The position numbers were made by a program, and so were the translations under genes. From Flavobacterium johnsoniae (GTDB lineage Bacteria; Bacteroidota; Bacteroidia; Flavobacteriales; Flavobacteriaceae): 64,000 nucleotides of DNA. Shown in pieces: positions 41,744-51,931 of the stretch (the first letter of the stretch is position 1; each line of letters opens with the position of its first letter). The DNA lies in the NCBI RefSeq assembly GCF_001879205.1, contig NZ_MLFK01000006.1, positions 124,001 through 188,000 on the forward strand, written 5' to 3'. The notes below the pieces were generated by a model, which did not search any database, was not told the DNA's origin, and worked only from the letters and a program-made list of their open reading frames with translations.

Positions 41744-43740
41744 AAGATAAACATATATCCTACAGAATTTACCTCGTAGCAGTTTTCATCTTTTTGATGG
41801 CAATTGCTATTGTCGTTAAATTAACCAATATTCAATGGGTTGAAGGAGATTATTACAGAAAACTGGCCAAACAGCGTACAGTTAGAAATTTTGTAATTCC
41901 GGCAAATAAAGGAAATATCTATTCTGCAGATGGGAGTTTATTGGCAACATCAATTCCTAATTATGAAATTCGTTTTGATGCTAAAGCGCCAAAAACAGAG
42001 ACGTTTGAAAAACATGTCAAAGCATTATCAGATTCTTTAGCGACTGTTTTGGATAGACCCGGAGGTTATTATGAAAAAGAATTACGAAAAGCAAGAGCCA
42101 ATAAAAACCGCTATTATTTAATTGCCCGCAATTTAAGCTATACAGAATATGTTAAGATCAAAGGCTTTCCATTATTCAATTTAGGAGCTTTTAAAGGAGG
42201 TATTATTGTAGAGCAGGAAACAGTTAGAAAACATCCGATAGGAAAAATTGCTGAAAGAACAATTGGTTACGATCGTATTGATCCGGCAACCGGAGTAGAA
42301 GTTGGTAAAGGAATCGAGTGGGCTTTTAAAAGCTATTTGAACGGAAAAGATGGTAAAATTCTAAAGCAAAAAATTGCAAAAGGACAATGGAAACCTATTC
42401 GTGATGTTAACGAAGTAGATCCTATTGATGGTTATGATGTAATTTCTACGATAGATGTTTTTATTCAGGATATTGCGCACCACGCTTTGTTGAAACAATT
42501 GGAAGATTATGAAGCAGATCACGGTTGTGTGGTGGTTATGGAAACAGAAACAGGGCATGTAAAAGCAATTTCGAATTTAGGAAGAGCAGAAGATGGGTCG
42601 TATTACGAAACAACAAATTATGCAATTGCAGAATCTCACGAACCTGGATCGACTTTTAAATTAGTTGATTTAATGGCAATTTTAGAAGATAAAGTTGCAG
42701 ATACAAGTACTGTTTATGACAGTCACGGCGGAGAAATTAGATATTATGGAAGAGCAGTTCGTGATTCGCATAAAGGAGGGTACGGCAAAGTTACATTGGC
42801 ACGTGGATTTGAGCTTTCGTCAAATACTGTAATGGTACAAGCGGTTTATGAAAATTATAAAAATAACCCCTCCAAGTTTGTAAATCATATTAATGCATTA
42901 GGATTAAATAAAACATTAGGGCTGCATTTTAAAGGAGAAGGTAGACCATATATTCCACAGCCTGGAGACAAGCACTGGTCGGGAACTACACTTCCGTGGA
43001 TGGCTTTTGGGTATAATGTTTCGGTTACGCCAATGCAGACCTTAACCTTATATAATGCCGTTGCAAATAATGGGGTTATGGTAAAACCTCAATTTGTATC
43101 TGAAATTAAGGAATGGAATAAGACTATTAAAAAGTTTGATACAGAAGTAATAAATCCAAGAGTTTGTTCGCCGGAAACGCTTAAAAAGGTAAAAGCAGTT
43201 TTAGCAAACGTGGTAAAAAAAGGAACAGGTTCTAAGTTGTATTCGAAAGATTTTTCGATGTCAGGAAAAACGGGAACAGCCATGGTAAATTATGGTAACG
43301 CTGGAAGAGAAGGAATGTATTATGCATCTTCTTTCGCTGGTTTTTTTCCGGCAGATCATCCAAAGTATTCTTGTATTGTAGTGGTTCATAAACCCAATAC
43401 GGCTAGAAATAATTATTACGGAGCAGACGTTGCGGGGCCGGTTTTTAAAAGAATTGCCCAAAAAATATTTACTGACGCACCTTCAACAAATAAAATCAAA
43501 AAACTGGATTCTAAAATTCAAAAACAAGAAAGCAGTTATGATAAATATATCGTTGAAGCCAATAAGAAAATAAATCAAATTCCTGATTTAAAAGGAATGC
43601 CTGGAATGGATGCAATTGCTTTACTGGAAAATTTAGGTTTGAGAGTTAAGGTAAATGGAGTAGGGAAAGTAAAAAAACAGTCTTTACAAGCTGGACAAAA
43701 TATTAGTAAAAACACAACAATAGTATTAGAATTATCGTGA
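41734..43740 (+). CDS. ftsI: Septal penicillin-binding protein (FtsI/PBP3) with PASTA domain
   Basis: The D,D-transpeptidase that crosslinks septal peptidoglycan. The 668-aa protein has a membrane anchor near residues 11-32 (YLVAVFIFLMAIAIVV), a pedestal domain, and the active site: PGSTFK with nucleophile Ser306 and Lys309, SSN at 362-364, KTG at 512-514. A C-terminal PASTA domain (IPDLKGMPGMDAIALLENLG) is normal in Bacteroidota. It overlaps murE by 4 bases. Confidence 0.95.
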   Translation: MAVEDKHISYRIYLVAVFIFLMAIAIVVKLTNIQWVEGDYYRKLAKQRTVRNFVIPANKGNIYSADGSLLATSIPNYEIRFDAKAPKTETFEKHVKALSDSLATVLDRPGGYYEKELRKARANKNRYYLIARNLSYTEYVKIKGFPLFNLGAFKGGIIVEQETVRKHPIGKIAERTIGYDRIDPATGVEVGKGIEWAFKSYLNGKDGKILKQKIAKGQWKPIRDVNEVDPIDGYDVISTIDVFIQDIAHHALLKQLEDYEADHGCVVVMETETGHVKAISNLGRAEDGSYYETTNYAIAESHEPGSTFKLVDLMAILEDKVADTSTVYDSHGGEIRYYGRAVRDSHKGGYGKVTLARGFELSSNTVMVQAVYENYKNNPSKFVNHINALGLNKTLGLHFKGEGRPYIPQPGDKHWSGTTLPWMAFGYNVSVTPMQTLTLYNAVANNGVMVKPQFVSEIKEWNKTIKKFDTEVINPRVCSPETLKKVKAVLANVVKKGTGSKLYSKDFSMSGKTGTAMVNYGNAGREGMYYASSFAGFFPADHPKYSCIVVVHKPNTARNNYYGADVAGPVFKRIAQKIFTDAPSTNKIKKLDSKIQKQESSYDKYIVEANKKINQIPDLKGMPGMDAIALLENLGLRVKVNGVGKVKKQSLQAGQNISKNTTIVLELS

Positions 43741-45200
43741 AAATACTGAAAGACATATTATATAAAGTAGCTATTGAGTCTGTAACGGGTTCGACAGAAA
43801 TCGATATACATAAAATTGAATTTGATTCGAGAAAAATTGAAGCGAATGATGTTTTTGTAGCGATTCGCGGATCACTTTCTGATGGTCATGATTATATAGA
43901 AAAAGCGATTCAGCTGGGGGCTATTGCGATTATTTGCGATACTTTACCTGTAAATATCGAAAAAGGAATTACGTATATTAAAGTAAAAGATACCAACACG
44001 GCATTGGCTTTTATGGCAGCTAATTATTTTGGAAATCCTTCTGAAAAATTAAAATTAGTGGGTGTCACAGGTACAAACGGAAAAACAACTATTGCATCGT
44101 TATTGTTTCAGTTGTTTGAAAAAGCCGGTTTTAAAGTTGGTTTATTATCAACTGTAAAAATCATGGTTGATGAAACAGAATATCCTGCAACGCATACAAC
44201 GCCGGACTCTATTACAATTAATCATTATTTAAATGAAATGGTTGAAGCTGGAGTAACGCATTGTTTTATGGAAGTGAGTTCACACGGAATTCATCAAAAG
44301 CGTACTGAAGCTTTGCATTTCGTAGGCGGTATTTTTACGAATCTTTCGCACGATCATTTAGATTATCACCCAACTTTTGCAGAATACAGAGATGTAAAAA
44401 AATCATTTTTTGATTCGCTGCCCAAAACAGCTTTTGCTTTATCAAACATAGATGATAAAAACGGAACTGTGATGCTGCAAAATACTATGGCAAGAAAGTT
44501 TACATACGCGCTAAAATCGTATGCTGATTTTAAAGCAACAATTTTAGAAAGCCAATTGTCAGGTTTACTGCTAAAAGTTAATGATAATGAAGTTTGGGTA
44601 AAACTAATAGGAACTTTTAATGCCTACAATGTTCTGGCTATTTATGGAACGGCTGTAGAGCTGGGAATGGATAGTCTTGAGGCGTTGCGCTTATTGTCTG
44701 ATTTAGAAAGTGTTTCTGGGCGTTTTCAATACATTGTCACTGATTCTAAAGTGACAGCAATTGTAGATTATGCTCATACTCCGGATGCTCTTGAAAATGT
44801 TTTAAAGACGATCGACGACATCAGAACCAAAAACGAACAATTGATTACAGTTGTGGGCTGCGGAGGAAACCGAGATAAAACTAAAAGACCAATTATGGCC
44901 AAAATTGCGGCAGATCTTAGTGATAAAGCAATTTTAACCTCAGACAATCCAAGAAATGAAGATCCTGAAGTGATTTTAGATGAAATGGAACAAGGTGTTG
45001 AGGCTCATAATTATAAAAAAATATTAAGAATAACCGACAGAAAGCAGGCTATTAAAACTGCCTGTCAGCTGGCTCAGCCTAATGATATTATTCTAATTGC
45101 CGGAAAAGGGCATGAAACCTATCAGGAAATTAAAGGAGTGCGTCATCATTTTGATGATATGGAAACAGTTAAAGAAATTTTAGATCAACTAAACAAATAA
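43737..45200 (+). CDS. murE: UDP-N-acetylmuramoyl-tripeptide synthetase MurE
   Basis: Adds the third residue to UDP-MurNAc-dipeptide, 487 aa. VGVTGTNGKTTIASLLF is the ATP-binding loop, and SDNPRNEDP contains the DNPR motif linked to meso-diaminopimelate, so DAP-type peptidoglycan is expected. The central domain carries SSHGIHQKR. The start is a GTG overlapping the ftsI stop (GTGA). A 78-base gap with a decayed AATTCC-type repeat follows before mraY. Confidence 0.95.
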   Translation: MKILKDILYKVAIESVTGSTEIDIHKIEFDSRKIEANDVFVAIRGSLSDGHDYIEKAIQLGAIAIICDTLPVNIEKGITYIKVKDTNTALAFMAANYFGNPSEKLKLVGVTGTNGKTTIASLLFQLFEKAGFKVGLLSTVKIMVDETEYPATHTTPDSITINHYLNEMVEAGVTHCFMEVSSHGIHQKRTEALHFVGGIFTNLSHDHLDYHPTFAEYRDVKKSFFDSLPKTAFALSNIDDKNGTVMLQNTMARKFTYALKSYADFKATILESQLSGLLLKVNDNEVWVKLIGTFNAYNVLAIYGTAVELGMDSLEALRLLSDLESVSGRFQYIVTDSKVTAIVDYAHTPDALENVLKTIDDIRTKNEQLITVVGCGGNRDKTKRPIMAKIAADLSDKAILTSDNPRNEDPEVILDEMEQGVEAHNYKKILRITDRKQAIKTACQLAQPNDIILIAGKGHETYQEIKGVRHHFDDMETVKEILDQLNK

Positions 45201-45278
45201 TATCCAGATATACAATTCCAAATACCACAGAATAAACGGGGATTTGAAGTTTAAGAAAGGAATTTAAAATAAAGAGAT

Positions 45279-46511
45279 ATGCTATACTATTTATTTGAAT
45301 ATTTTGACAAAACACTGGATGTGCCTGGAACAGGAGTTTTTCAGTACATCACATTTAGATCAGCGTTAGCATTTATGCTTTCGCTGCTGTTGTCAACCAT
45401 TTACGGAAAAAGAATTATTAATTTTTTACGCCGTCAGCAAGTTGGAGAAACAGTGCGTGAGCTTGGTCTTGCAGGTCAAAATGAAAAAGCAGGTACGCCT
45501 ACTATGGGTGGTTTGATCATTATTTTTGCAACATTGGTTCCGGTTTTGTTATTCGCAAGACTGCATAATATTTATATCGTATTGCTTATCGTAACGACGT
45601 TATGGATGGGAACTATTGGCTTTGTAGATGATTATATCAAAATATTCAAAAAAGATAAACAAGGTTTAAAAGGGATTTTTAAAGTAATTGGTCAGGTGGG
45701 TCTTGGAATAATTGTGGGAGCGGTTCTTTATTTTAACCCTGCTGTAACAGTTAGAACAGATACAGGTCGTACAGATGTTTTTAAAACTGTCGCTAATACA
45801 GCAGTTGTACTTCCGGCGCCTGTAGAAGAAAAATCTACGGCAACAACAATTCCGTTCGTAAAAAACAACGAATTTGATTATGCTGAAGTTTTATCGTTTA
45901 TGGGGGATGGATACGAAAAATGGGCTTGGTTAGTATTTATACCAGTAGTAATTTTTATTATCACGGCTGTTTCAAACGGAGCTAATTTAACAGATGGAAT
46001 TGATGGACTCGCTGCCGGAACCTCCGCAGTGTCAGTGCTCGCACTCGGAATATTTACGTTTGTTTCTGGAAATATTATTTTTTCGAACTATTTAAATATA
46101 ATGTACATCCCCAATTCCGGAGAAATGACGGTTTTTATATCGGCTTTTGTGGGGGCATTAATTGGGTTTCTTTGGTATAACTCATTTCCGGCATCTGTTT
46201 TTATGGGAGATACAGGAAGTTTAACCATCGGAGGAATTATTGCCGTTTTAGCAATTGCAGTTCGTAAAGAAATATTAATTGTGTTGTTCTGCGGTATTTT
46301 CCTTGCAGAAAGCGCTTCAGTAATTATTCAGGTAAGTTATTTTAAGTATACTAAAAAACGTTTTGGAGAAGGGCGAAGAATATTTCTGATGTCACCTCTG
46401 CATCATCATTATCAGAAAAAAGGATATCATGAAAGTAAAATTGTGACTCGTTTCTGGATTGTTGCTGTCATGCTGGCCATATTGTCAATTGTTACCTTAA
46501 AATTAAGATAG
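45279..46511 (+). CDS. mraY: Phospho-MurNAc-pentapeptide transferase MraY
   Basis: Makes lipid I by joining the UDP-MurNAc-pentapeptide to undecaprenyl phosphate in the inner membrane. The 410-aa protein has [15 protein letters not shown] (residues 115-121), [18 protein letters not shown] and [10 protein letters not shown]. Residues about 157-212 form an insertion between membrane segments, making it longer than the usual 360 aa; this looks lineage-specific. murD begins directly at the next base after its stop. Confidence 0.95.
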   Translation: MLYYLFEYFDKTLDVPGTGVFQYITFRSALAFMLSLLLSTIYGKRIINFLRRQQVGETVRELGLAGQNEKAGTPTMGGLIIIFATLVPVLLFARLHNIYIVLLIVTTLWMGTIGFVDDYIKIFKKDKQGLKGIFKVIGQVGLGIIVGAVLYFNPAVTVRTDTGRTDVFKTVANTAVVLPAPVEEKSTATTIPFVKNNEFDYAEVLSFMGDGYEKWAWLVFIPVVIFIITAVSNGANLTDGIDGLAAGTSAVSVLALGIFTFVSGNIIFSNYLNIMYIPNSGEMTVFISAFVGALIGFLWYNSFPASVFMGDTGSLTIGGIIAVLAIAVRKEILIVLFCGIFLAESASVIIQVSYFKYTKKRFGEGRRIFLMSPLHHHYQKKGYHESKIVTRFWIVAVMLAILSIVTLKLR

Positions 46512-47843
46512 ATGAGGCTAGTAGTGTTAGGAGGAGGAGAAAGCGGTGTAGGTACAGCTATTCTCGGAAAGAAACAAGGATATGAAGTTTTTGTATCTGA
46601 TTTTGGAAAGATAAAAGAGAGTTACAAGGAAGTTCTTATCATTAATAAAATTGCCTGGGAGGAAGAACAGCACACAGAAGATTTAATTCTAAATGCTGAT
46701 GTAGTGATGAAAAGCCCCGGAATTCCGGAGAAGTCCCCCATAGTAAAAAAGCTGGTTGCGGCGGGGGTGAAAGTAATTTCGGAAATTGAATTTGCAAAGC
46801 CTTTTACGGAAGCAATGACAATTGGAATTACGGGAAGTAATGGTAAAACGACCACCACAATGCTAACCTATCATTTGCTTAAATCAGCGGGATTAAATGT
46901 AGGTTTGGGAGGTAACATAGGTAAAAGTTTTGCCTGGCAGGTAGCCGAAAATAAATTTGACGCATACGTTCTTGAATTAAGCAGTTTTCAGTTAGACGGA
47001 ATTATAGATTACAGACCAGATATTGCTATTATAACCAATATTAGTCCAGATCATCTGGATCGATATGAATATAAATATCAGAATTATATCAATTCAAAGT
47101 TTCGAATAACGATGAATCAAACCGAAAGTGATTATCTCATTTATGATGCAGACGATGAGGCAAGCGCAGAATGGTTAAAAGAGAACAAAACAAAAGCAAA
47201 ATTAATTCCTTTTTCATTGACTAAATCATTCAGTGAAGGGGCTTCTATAAATAACAACAAAATGGAAATAAAGATCAACCAAGAAGAGTTTACAATGGAA
47301 ACAGAATACATTGCGTTAGAAGGAAAACATAATATGAAAAACGCAATGGCAGCAAGCTCTGTAGCAAAATTGATGCAAATTAGAAATGCAACAATACGCG
47401 AAAGTTTATCCAATTTTCAAGGTGTTGAACACCGTTTAGAGAAAGTATTGAAAATCCAAAATGTACAATACATCAACGATTCTAAAGCAACAAATGTAAA
47501 TGCTACTTTCTTTGCTCTTGACAGCATGAACGTGCCAACGGTTTGGATTGTTGGAGGGGTTGATAAAGGAAATGATTACAATGAATTAATGTCATTGGTT
47601 CGTGAAAAAGTAAAAGCAATTATATGCCTTGGGGTTGATAATCACAAAATTATTAATGCTTTTGGAGACGTGGTTGATATTATGGTTGAAGTTAATAATA
47701 TGAATGATGCTGTAAAAACAGCACAAAGATTAACAGAAAAAGGTGATGCCGTTTTATTGTCCCCAGCCTGCGCAAGTTTCGATTTATTCGAAAACTACGA
47801 AGATCGTGGAAAGCAGTTTAAACAAGCGGTTCATAACTTATAA
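46512..47843 (+). CDS. murD: UDP-N-acetylmuramoylalanine-D-glutamate ligase
   Basis: Adds D-Glu to UDP-MurNAc-L-Ala. The 443-aa protein has the Rossmann start VVLGGGESGVG, the ATP loop GITGSNGKTTTTM, and the Mur-ligase middle block NISPDHLDRYEY. YINDSKATNVNAT and GVDKGNDYNEL are C-terminal MurD marks. It starts where mraY ends, with no gap, and is followed by a hairpin before ftsW. Confidence 0.95.
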   Translation: MRLVVLGGGESGVGTAILGKKQGYEVFVSDFGKIKESYKEVLIINKIAWEEEQHTEDLILNADVVMKSPGIPEKSPIVKKLVAAGVKVISEIEFAKPFTEAMTIGITGSNGKTTTTMLTYHLLKSAGLNVGLGGNIGKSFAWQVAENKFDAYVLELSSFQLDGIIDYRPDIAIITNISPDHLDRYEYKYQNYINSKFRITMNQTESDYLIYDADDEASAEWLKENKTKAKLIPFSLTKSFSEGASINNNKMEIKINQEEFTMETEYIALEGKHNMKNAMAASSVAKLMQIRNATIRESLSNFQGVEHRLEKVLKIQNVQYINDSKATNVNATFFALDSMNVPTVWIVGGVDKGNDYNELMSLVREKVKAIICLGVDNHKIINAFGDVVDIMVEVNNMNDAVKTAQRLTEKGDAVLLSPACASFDLFENYEDRGKQFKQAVHNL

Positions 47844-47859
47844 AATAAAAGTTTCAAGT

Positions 47860-47895
47860 TTCAGGTTTCACGTTACGAGGAACCTGAAACCTGAA
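47860..47895. repeat. GTTTCAGG-type inverted repeat inside the cluster
   Basis: TTCAGGTTTCA (47860-47870) and TGAAACCTGAA (47885-47895) pair perfectly over 11 bases around a 14-base loop, with further GTTTCAAG and GAAACCTGAAAC words nearby. It lies between murD and ftsW in an otherwise tightly packed operon. Confidence 0.6.
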
Positions 47896-47921
47896 ATAAA
47901 AGAAACCTGAAACTAAAAACA

Positions 47922-49241
47922 ATGAAGGAATTAGTAAACAAACTAAAAGGAGATAGGGTAATATGGTCATTCGTGGCTTTATTGGCGTTGTTTTCGTTTA
48001 TGCCTGTTTTTAGTGCGAGTAGTAATCTGGCATATATAGGTCACGGAACCGGAAATACATTGGGTTATTTGGTAAAACATTTGGCGCATGTTTGTATTGG
48101 TTTCTTGATTATTTACTGGGTTCACAAAGTGCCGTATCATTATTTTAGAGCGATTTCTAAAATTGCGCTTCCGGTAGTTTGGCTTTTGTTATTGTATACT
48201 TTATTAAAGGGAACTGTAATTGCAGGAGCAAATGCAAGTCGTTGGATTCAGGTGCCGTTTATCGGAATTACGTTTCAAACTTCGACTTTGGCGGCAAGCG
48301 TATTGTTTATTTATGTAGCACGGTATTTGTCAAAAACCAAAGAAGAAAATGAACCGTTTCAAACCTCATTAATTCAGCTTTGGGTTCCGGTATTTATTAC
48401 TTTGGCATTAATATTACCAGCCAACTTTTCGACCACTGCGTTGATTTTTTCTATGGTAATGATGCTTACGTTTATCGGTAAATATCCATTAAAATATATT
48501 GGTTTTATTATAGGTTCAGGAATTGCCATGCTGGCTTTTTTCCTTTTGGTAGCCAAAGCATTTCCGGAGTCAAGATTTTTCAGCAGGGTATCAACTTGGG
48601 AAAGTCGTATCATGAACTTTACCACTGATAAGCCGGATGAAGATGATTATCAAATAGAAAAAGCAAAAATTGCTATTGCATCCGGAAGATTGGGCGGATT
48701 AGGTCCGGGGAAAAGTGTTCAGAAAAACTTTTTACCGCAGTCGTCTTCGGATTTTATTTATGCCATTGTAGTAGAAGAATATGGTTTAGTAGGAGGAGTT
48801 TCGATATTAGTGCTCTATTTGTTGCTGCTGTTTCGATTTGTGATTGCGTCGCACAAAGCCAATACATTATTTGGTAAGTTAGTCGTCGTAGGCCTCGGAT
48901 TCCCCATGATATTTCAGGCGATGATTAATATGGCAGTTGCAGTCGAATTACTGCCGGTGACAGGACAGACGCTTCCATTGATAAGCTCTGGAGGTAGTTC
49001 TATCTGGATGACTTGTTTTTCTCTTGGGATCATTATTAGCGTAACCAAGAAAGATGAAGAAATCGCCGAAGAACAGGAAGAAAAAGAAAGAAGAAGAGAA
49101 GCGCTTCAACGTTTAATAGATAAAGAATTGGCCGAAGATGATCTGCCAGTTGATGAAAGAGAAGAAATTTACGAAGACGAAGCCATGTATTCTATCGAGG
49201 ATAATTCAAGAAACCCAATGAATGCGGTTTTAAATAAATAA
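47922..49241 (+). CDS. ftsW: Lipid II polymerase / cell-division protein FtsW
   Basis: The SEDS-family glycosyltransferase that polymerises lipid II at the septum, paired with FtsI. The 439-aa protein has about ten membrane segments, the core with GANASRWIQVPF, FIYAIVVEEYGLVGG and LPLISSGGSS (the motif that distinguishes it from RodA only by place). The last 60 residues are charged and cytoplasmic. Position between murD and murG supports ftsW over rodA. Confidence 0.93.
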   Translation: MKELVNKLKGDRVIWSFVALLALFSFMPVFSASSNLAYIGHGTGNTLGYLVKHLAHVCIGFLIIYWVHKVPYHYFRAISKIALPVVWLLLLYTLLKGTVIAGANASRWIQVPFIGITFQTSTLAASVLFIYVARYLSKTKEENEPFQTSLIQLWVPVFITLALILPANFSTTALIFSMVMMLTFIGKYPLKYIGFIIGSGIAMLAFFLLVAKAFPESRFFSRVSTWESRIMNFTTDKPDEDDYQIEKAKIAIASGRLGGLGPGKSVQKNFLPQSSSDFIYAIVVEEYGLVGGVSILVLYLLLLFRFVIASHKANTLFGKLVVVGLGFPMIFQAMINMAVAVELLPVTGQTLPLISSGGSSIWMTCFSLGIIISVTKKDEEIAEEQEEKERRREALQRLIDKELAEDDLPVDEREEIYEDEAMYSIEDNSRNPMNAVLNK

Positions 49242-49286
49242 AAGAATAAAAACAATAGTTTTTAAAGCGTTAAAACTTTTTAAAAG

Positions 49287-50372
49287 ATGTCAAAATATAA
49301 ATTCATATTAAGCGGTGGCGGTACAGGAGGGCATATCTATCCTGCAATTGCGATTGCAAATGAATTAAAATTACAATTTCCTGATGCTGAATTTCTTTTT
49401 GTTGGAGCCAAGGACAAAATGGAAATGCAAAAAGTGCCTCAGGCTGGTTATGAAATAAAAGGGTTGTGGATTGCAGGTTTGCAAAGAAAACTCACGCTTC
49501 AAAATATGATGTTTCCTCTAAAATTAGCAACAAGTTTGTTAGAATCAAGAAGAATCATCAGGCAGTTTAAGCCAAATGTAGTAATAGGAACCGGAGGTTT
49601 TGCCAGCGGACCTTTATTGCAGGCGGCAGGCGGGGCGGGAATCCCGACAGTGATTCAGGAACAGAATTCTTTTCCGGGAATTACCAATAAATTGTTGAGC
49701 AAAAAAGCAAATGCAATTTGTGTGGCTTATGAAAATTTAGAAAGGTTTTTTCCAAAAGAGAAAATAGTTCTAACTGGAAATCCGGTTCGTCAGGATTTAA
49801 TTGATATTGATAGTAAACGCAATGAAGCAATTGCTTTTTATGGTTTAGATCCGAATAAAAAAACATTACTGGTTTTAGGAGGAAGTTTAGGTGCACGAAG
49901 AATCAATCAGCTAATCGAAAAAGAATTGCCAAATTTTCTTTCACAGGACGTTCAGGTAATCTGGCAGTGCGGAAAACTATATTTTGAAGAATATAAAAAA
50001 CACAATCAACAAAACGTTAGAGTAGTTGATTTCATCGAAAGAATGGATTTTGTATACGCTGCTGCGGATGTGATTATTTCGAGAGCAGGAGCATCATCAG
50101 TTTCAGAATTATGTATTGTGGGTAAACCAGTAATATTTATTCCTTCGCCCAATGTTGCTGAGGATCACCAAACTAAAAATGCACAAGCAATTGTAGATGC
50201 AAAAGGTGCAATTTTGTTGAAAGAATCTGAGTTGGAAAGTCAGTTTAGCATTGTTTTTGAAGCGCTGCTGAAAGATGACGGAAAACAAAAACAATTAAGT
50301 GCAAATATTAAAAAACTGGCCCGTCCGGATGCAGTAAAAGTGATTGTAGAGGAGATTAAAAAGTTGTTATAA
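49287..50372 (+). CDS. murG: UDP-GlcNAc transferase MurG
   Basis: Adds GlcNAc to lipid I to make lipid II, at the inner face of the membrane. The 361-aa GT28 enzyme has [42 protein letters not shown] and the second glycine loop [11 protein letters not shown], then [11 protein letters not shown] for UDP-GlcNAc. The length is normal. A 209-base gap with short GCTTAAAGC repeats separates it from murC. Confidence 0.95.
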   Translation: MSKYKFILSGGGTGGHIYPAIAIANELKLQFPDAEFLFVGAKDKMEMQKVPQAGYEIKGLWIAGLQRKLTLQNMMFPLKLATSLLESRRIIRQFKPNVVIGTGGFASGPLLQAAGGAGIPTVIQEQNSFPGITNKLLSKKANAICVAYENLERFFPKEKIVLTGNPVRQDLIDIDSKRNEAIAFYGLDPNKKTLLVLGGSLGARRINQLIEKELPNFLSQDVQVIWQCGKLYFEEYKKHNQQNVRVVDFIERMDFVYAAADVIISRAGASSVSELCIVGKPVIFIPSPNVAEDHQTKNAQAIVDAKGAILLKESELESQFSIVFEALLKDDGKQKQLSANIKKLARPDAVKVIVEEIKKLL

Positions 50373-50539
50373 TATAACTTTTTCTAAAAATTGTGAAACA
50401 TTTAGAGAAAAGCAGCATGTTATTTTAGGCAATTTGGTCAAATAAGAACAGAAAAAACACAACGGCTTAATTACTAGTTTTTTATGAGGTGAAAAGCAGT
50501 AAATAGGTTTGAAGATAAAATTAAAGGATAAAGTTTTAC

Positions 50540-50570
50540 GGCTTAAAGCCTAAAGCGTAATGCTTAAAGC
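50540..50570. repeat. GCTTAAAGC repeats upstream of murC
   Basis: GGCTTAAAGCC (50540-50550) is a perfect 11-base palindrome and GCTTAAAGC recurs at 50562-50570, just before the murC start at 50582. The 209-base gap (50373-50581) otherwise shows only A/T-rich DNA, no TAnnTTTG box I can defend. Confidence 0.5.
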
Positions 50571-50581
50571 AAAAATTAAAA

Positions 50582-51931
50582 ATGAATTTAAATCAAATAC
50601 AAAACGTTTATTTTATTGGTATTGGAGGCATCGGAATGAGTGCCCTGGCCCGCTATTTTAAGTATATCGGGAAACAGGTTTCGGGTTACGACAAAACGCC
50701 GTCAATGCTTACAAGCGAATTAATCGAAAGTGGTATTGATATTCATTTTGAAGATAATATTAATTTGATTCCGAGTGACTATTTTGTAGAGAACACACTG
50801 GTTATTTTTACGCCTGCTGTTCCAAAATCACATTCAGAATGGAATTATTTTATCGAAAGAAATTACGAGATTAAAAAGCGTGCAGAGGTTTTAGGAATTA
50901 TCACGAAAGATACTTTTAGTTTTGCAGTTGCCGGAACACACGGTAAAACAACAACTTCAAGTATTTTAGGACATATTTTATACGAAAGCGGAGCAGATGT
51001 TACGGCATTTGTGGGCGGTATTGTAGAAAATTATAATTCTAATTTAATAGGAACCGGAAAAACCGTTACAGTTGTAGAAGCAGATGAATTTGATCGTTCA
51101 TTTTTGCACCTGCATCCAAATATTGCCTGTATAACCTCAATGGACGCAGATCATTTGGATATTTACGGAACAAGCGATGCAATTGAGGCTTCGTTTGTTG
51201 AGTTTGCATCAAAAGTAGAAGATAAAAATAAATTGTTTATAACCAGAGAATTGCCTCTTGAAGGTGTTCAATGTGCTATAAATGAGGATGCTGTTTATAA
51301 AGCATATAATGTTCGAATCGAGGATGGAAGTTATGTTTTTGATGTGCAGACGCCTTCAGAAATTATAAAAGACCTGCATTTCGGACTGCCAGGAAAACAC
51401 AATTTAATGAATGGGTTAATGGCTATTGCGATGGCAAAAACTTATGGCACCCCGACCGAGGCCATTGCAAGAGCTATTGCCTCGTTTAACGGCATCAGAA
51501 GACGTTTTTCTTATCAGATTAAATCTGAAAATTTAGTTTATATAGATGATTATGCACATCATCCAACAGAAATAAACGCTGTTCATCAAGCAGTTAGGGA
51601 ATTGTATCCGGGGCGTAAAGTACTGGCGGTTTTTCAGCCGCATTTATTTAGCAGAACAAGGGATTTTGCTGATGGATTTGCAGCAAGTTTATCACAGTTT
51701 GATGAAGTGTTTTTAATGGATATTTATCCGGCACGCGAATTACCGATGGAAGGAATTACATCGCAATGGCTGTTAGGTAAAATGACAAATTCGAATAAAA
51801 AAATTGTTGCAAAAGAAGATTTATTAGCGGAAATCAAAGCCAGTGATGCGCCAATAATTGTAACAATAGGGGCTGGTGATATTGGTGAAATGGTACCGTC
51901 AATTAAAAAAATGCTAAATGAAAATATTTAA
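50582..51931 (+). CDS. murC: UDP-N-acetylmuramate-L-alanine ligase
   Basis: First amino-acid-adding step of the stem peptide. The 449-aa protein has FIGIGGIGMSALA at the start, VAGTHGKTTTSSILG (ATP loop), the MurC block GGIVENYNSN, and NGIRRRF plus DDYAHHPTEI in the C-terminal domain. It overlaps ftsQ by 14 bases. The gap before it is the largest inside the cluster, which leaves room for an internal promoter. Confidence 0.96.
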   Translation: MNLNQIQNVYFIGIGGIGMSALARYFKYIGKQVSGYDKTPSMLTSELIESGIDIHFEDNINLIPSDYFVENTLVIFTPAVPKSHSEWNYFIERNYEIKKRAEVLGIITKDTFSFAVAGTHGKTTTSSILGHILYESGADVTAFVGGIVENYNSNLIGTGKTVTVVEADEFDRSFLHLHPNIACITSMDADHLDIYGTSDAIEASFVEFASKVEDKNKLFITRELPLEGVQCAINEDAVYKAYNVRIEDGSYVFDVQTPSEIIKDLHFGLPGKHNLMNGLMAIAMAKTYGTPTEAIARAIASFNGIRRRFSYQIKSENLVYIDDYAHHPTEINAVHQAVRELYPGRKVLAVFQPHLFSRTRDFADGFAASLSQFDEVFLMDIYPARELPMEGITSQWLLGKMTNSNKKIVAKEDLLAEIKASDAPIIVTIGAGDIGEMVPSIKKMLNENI

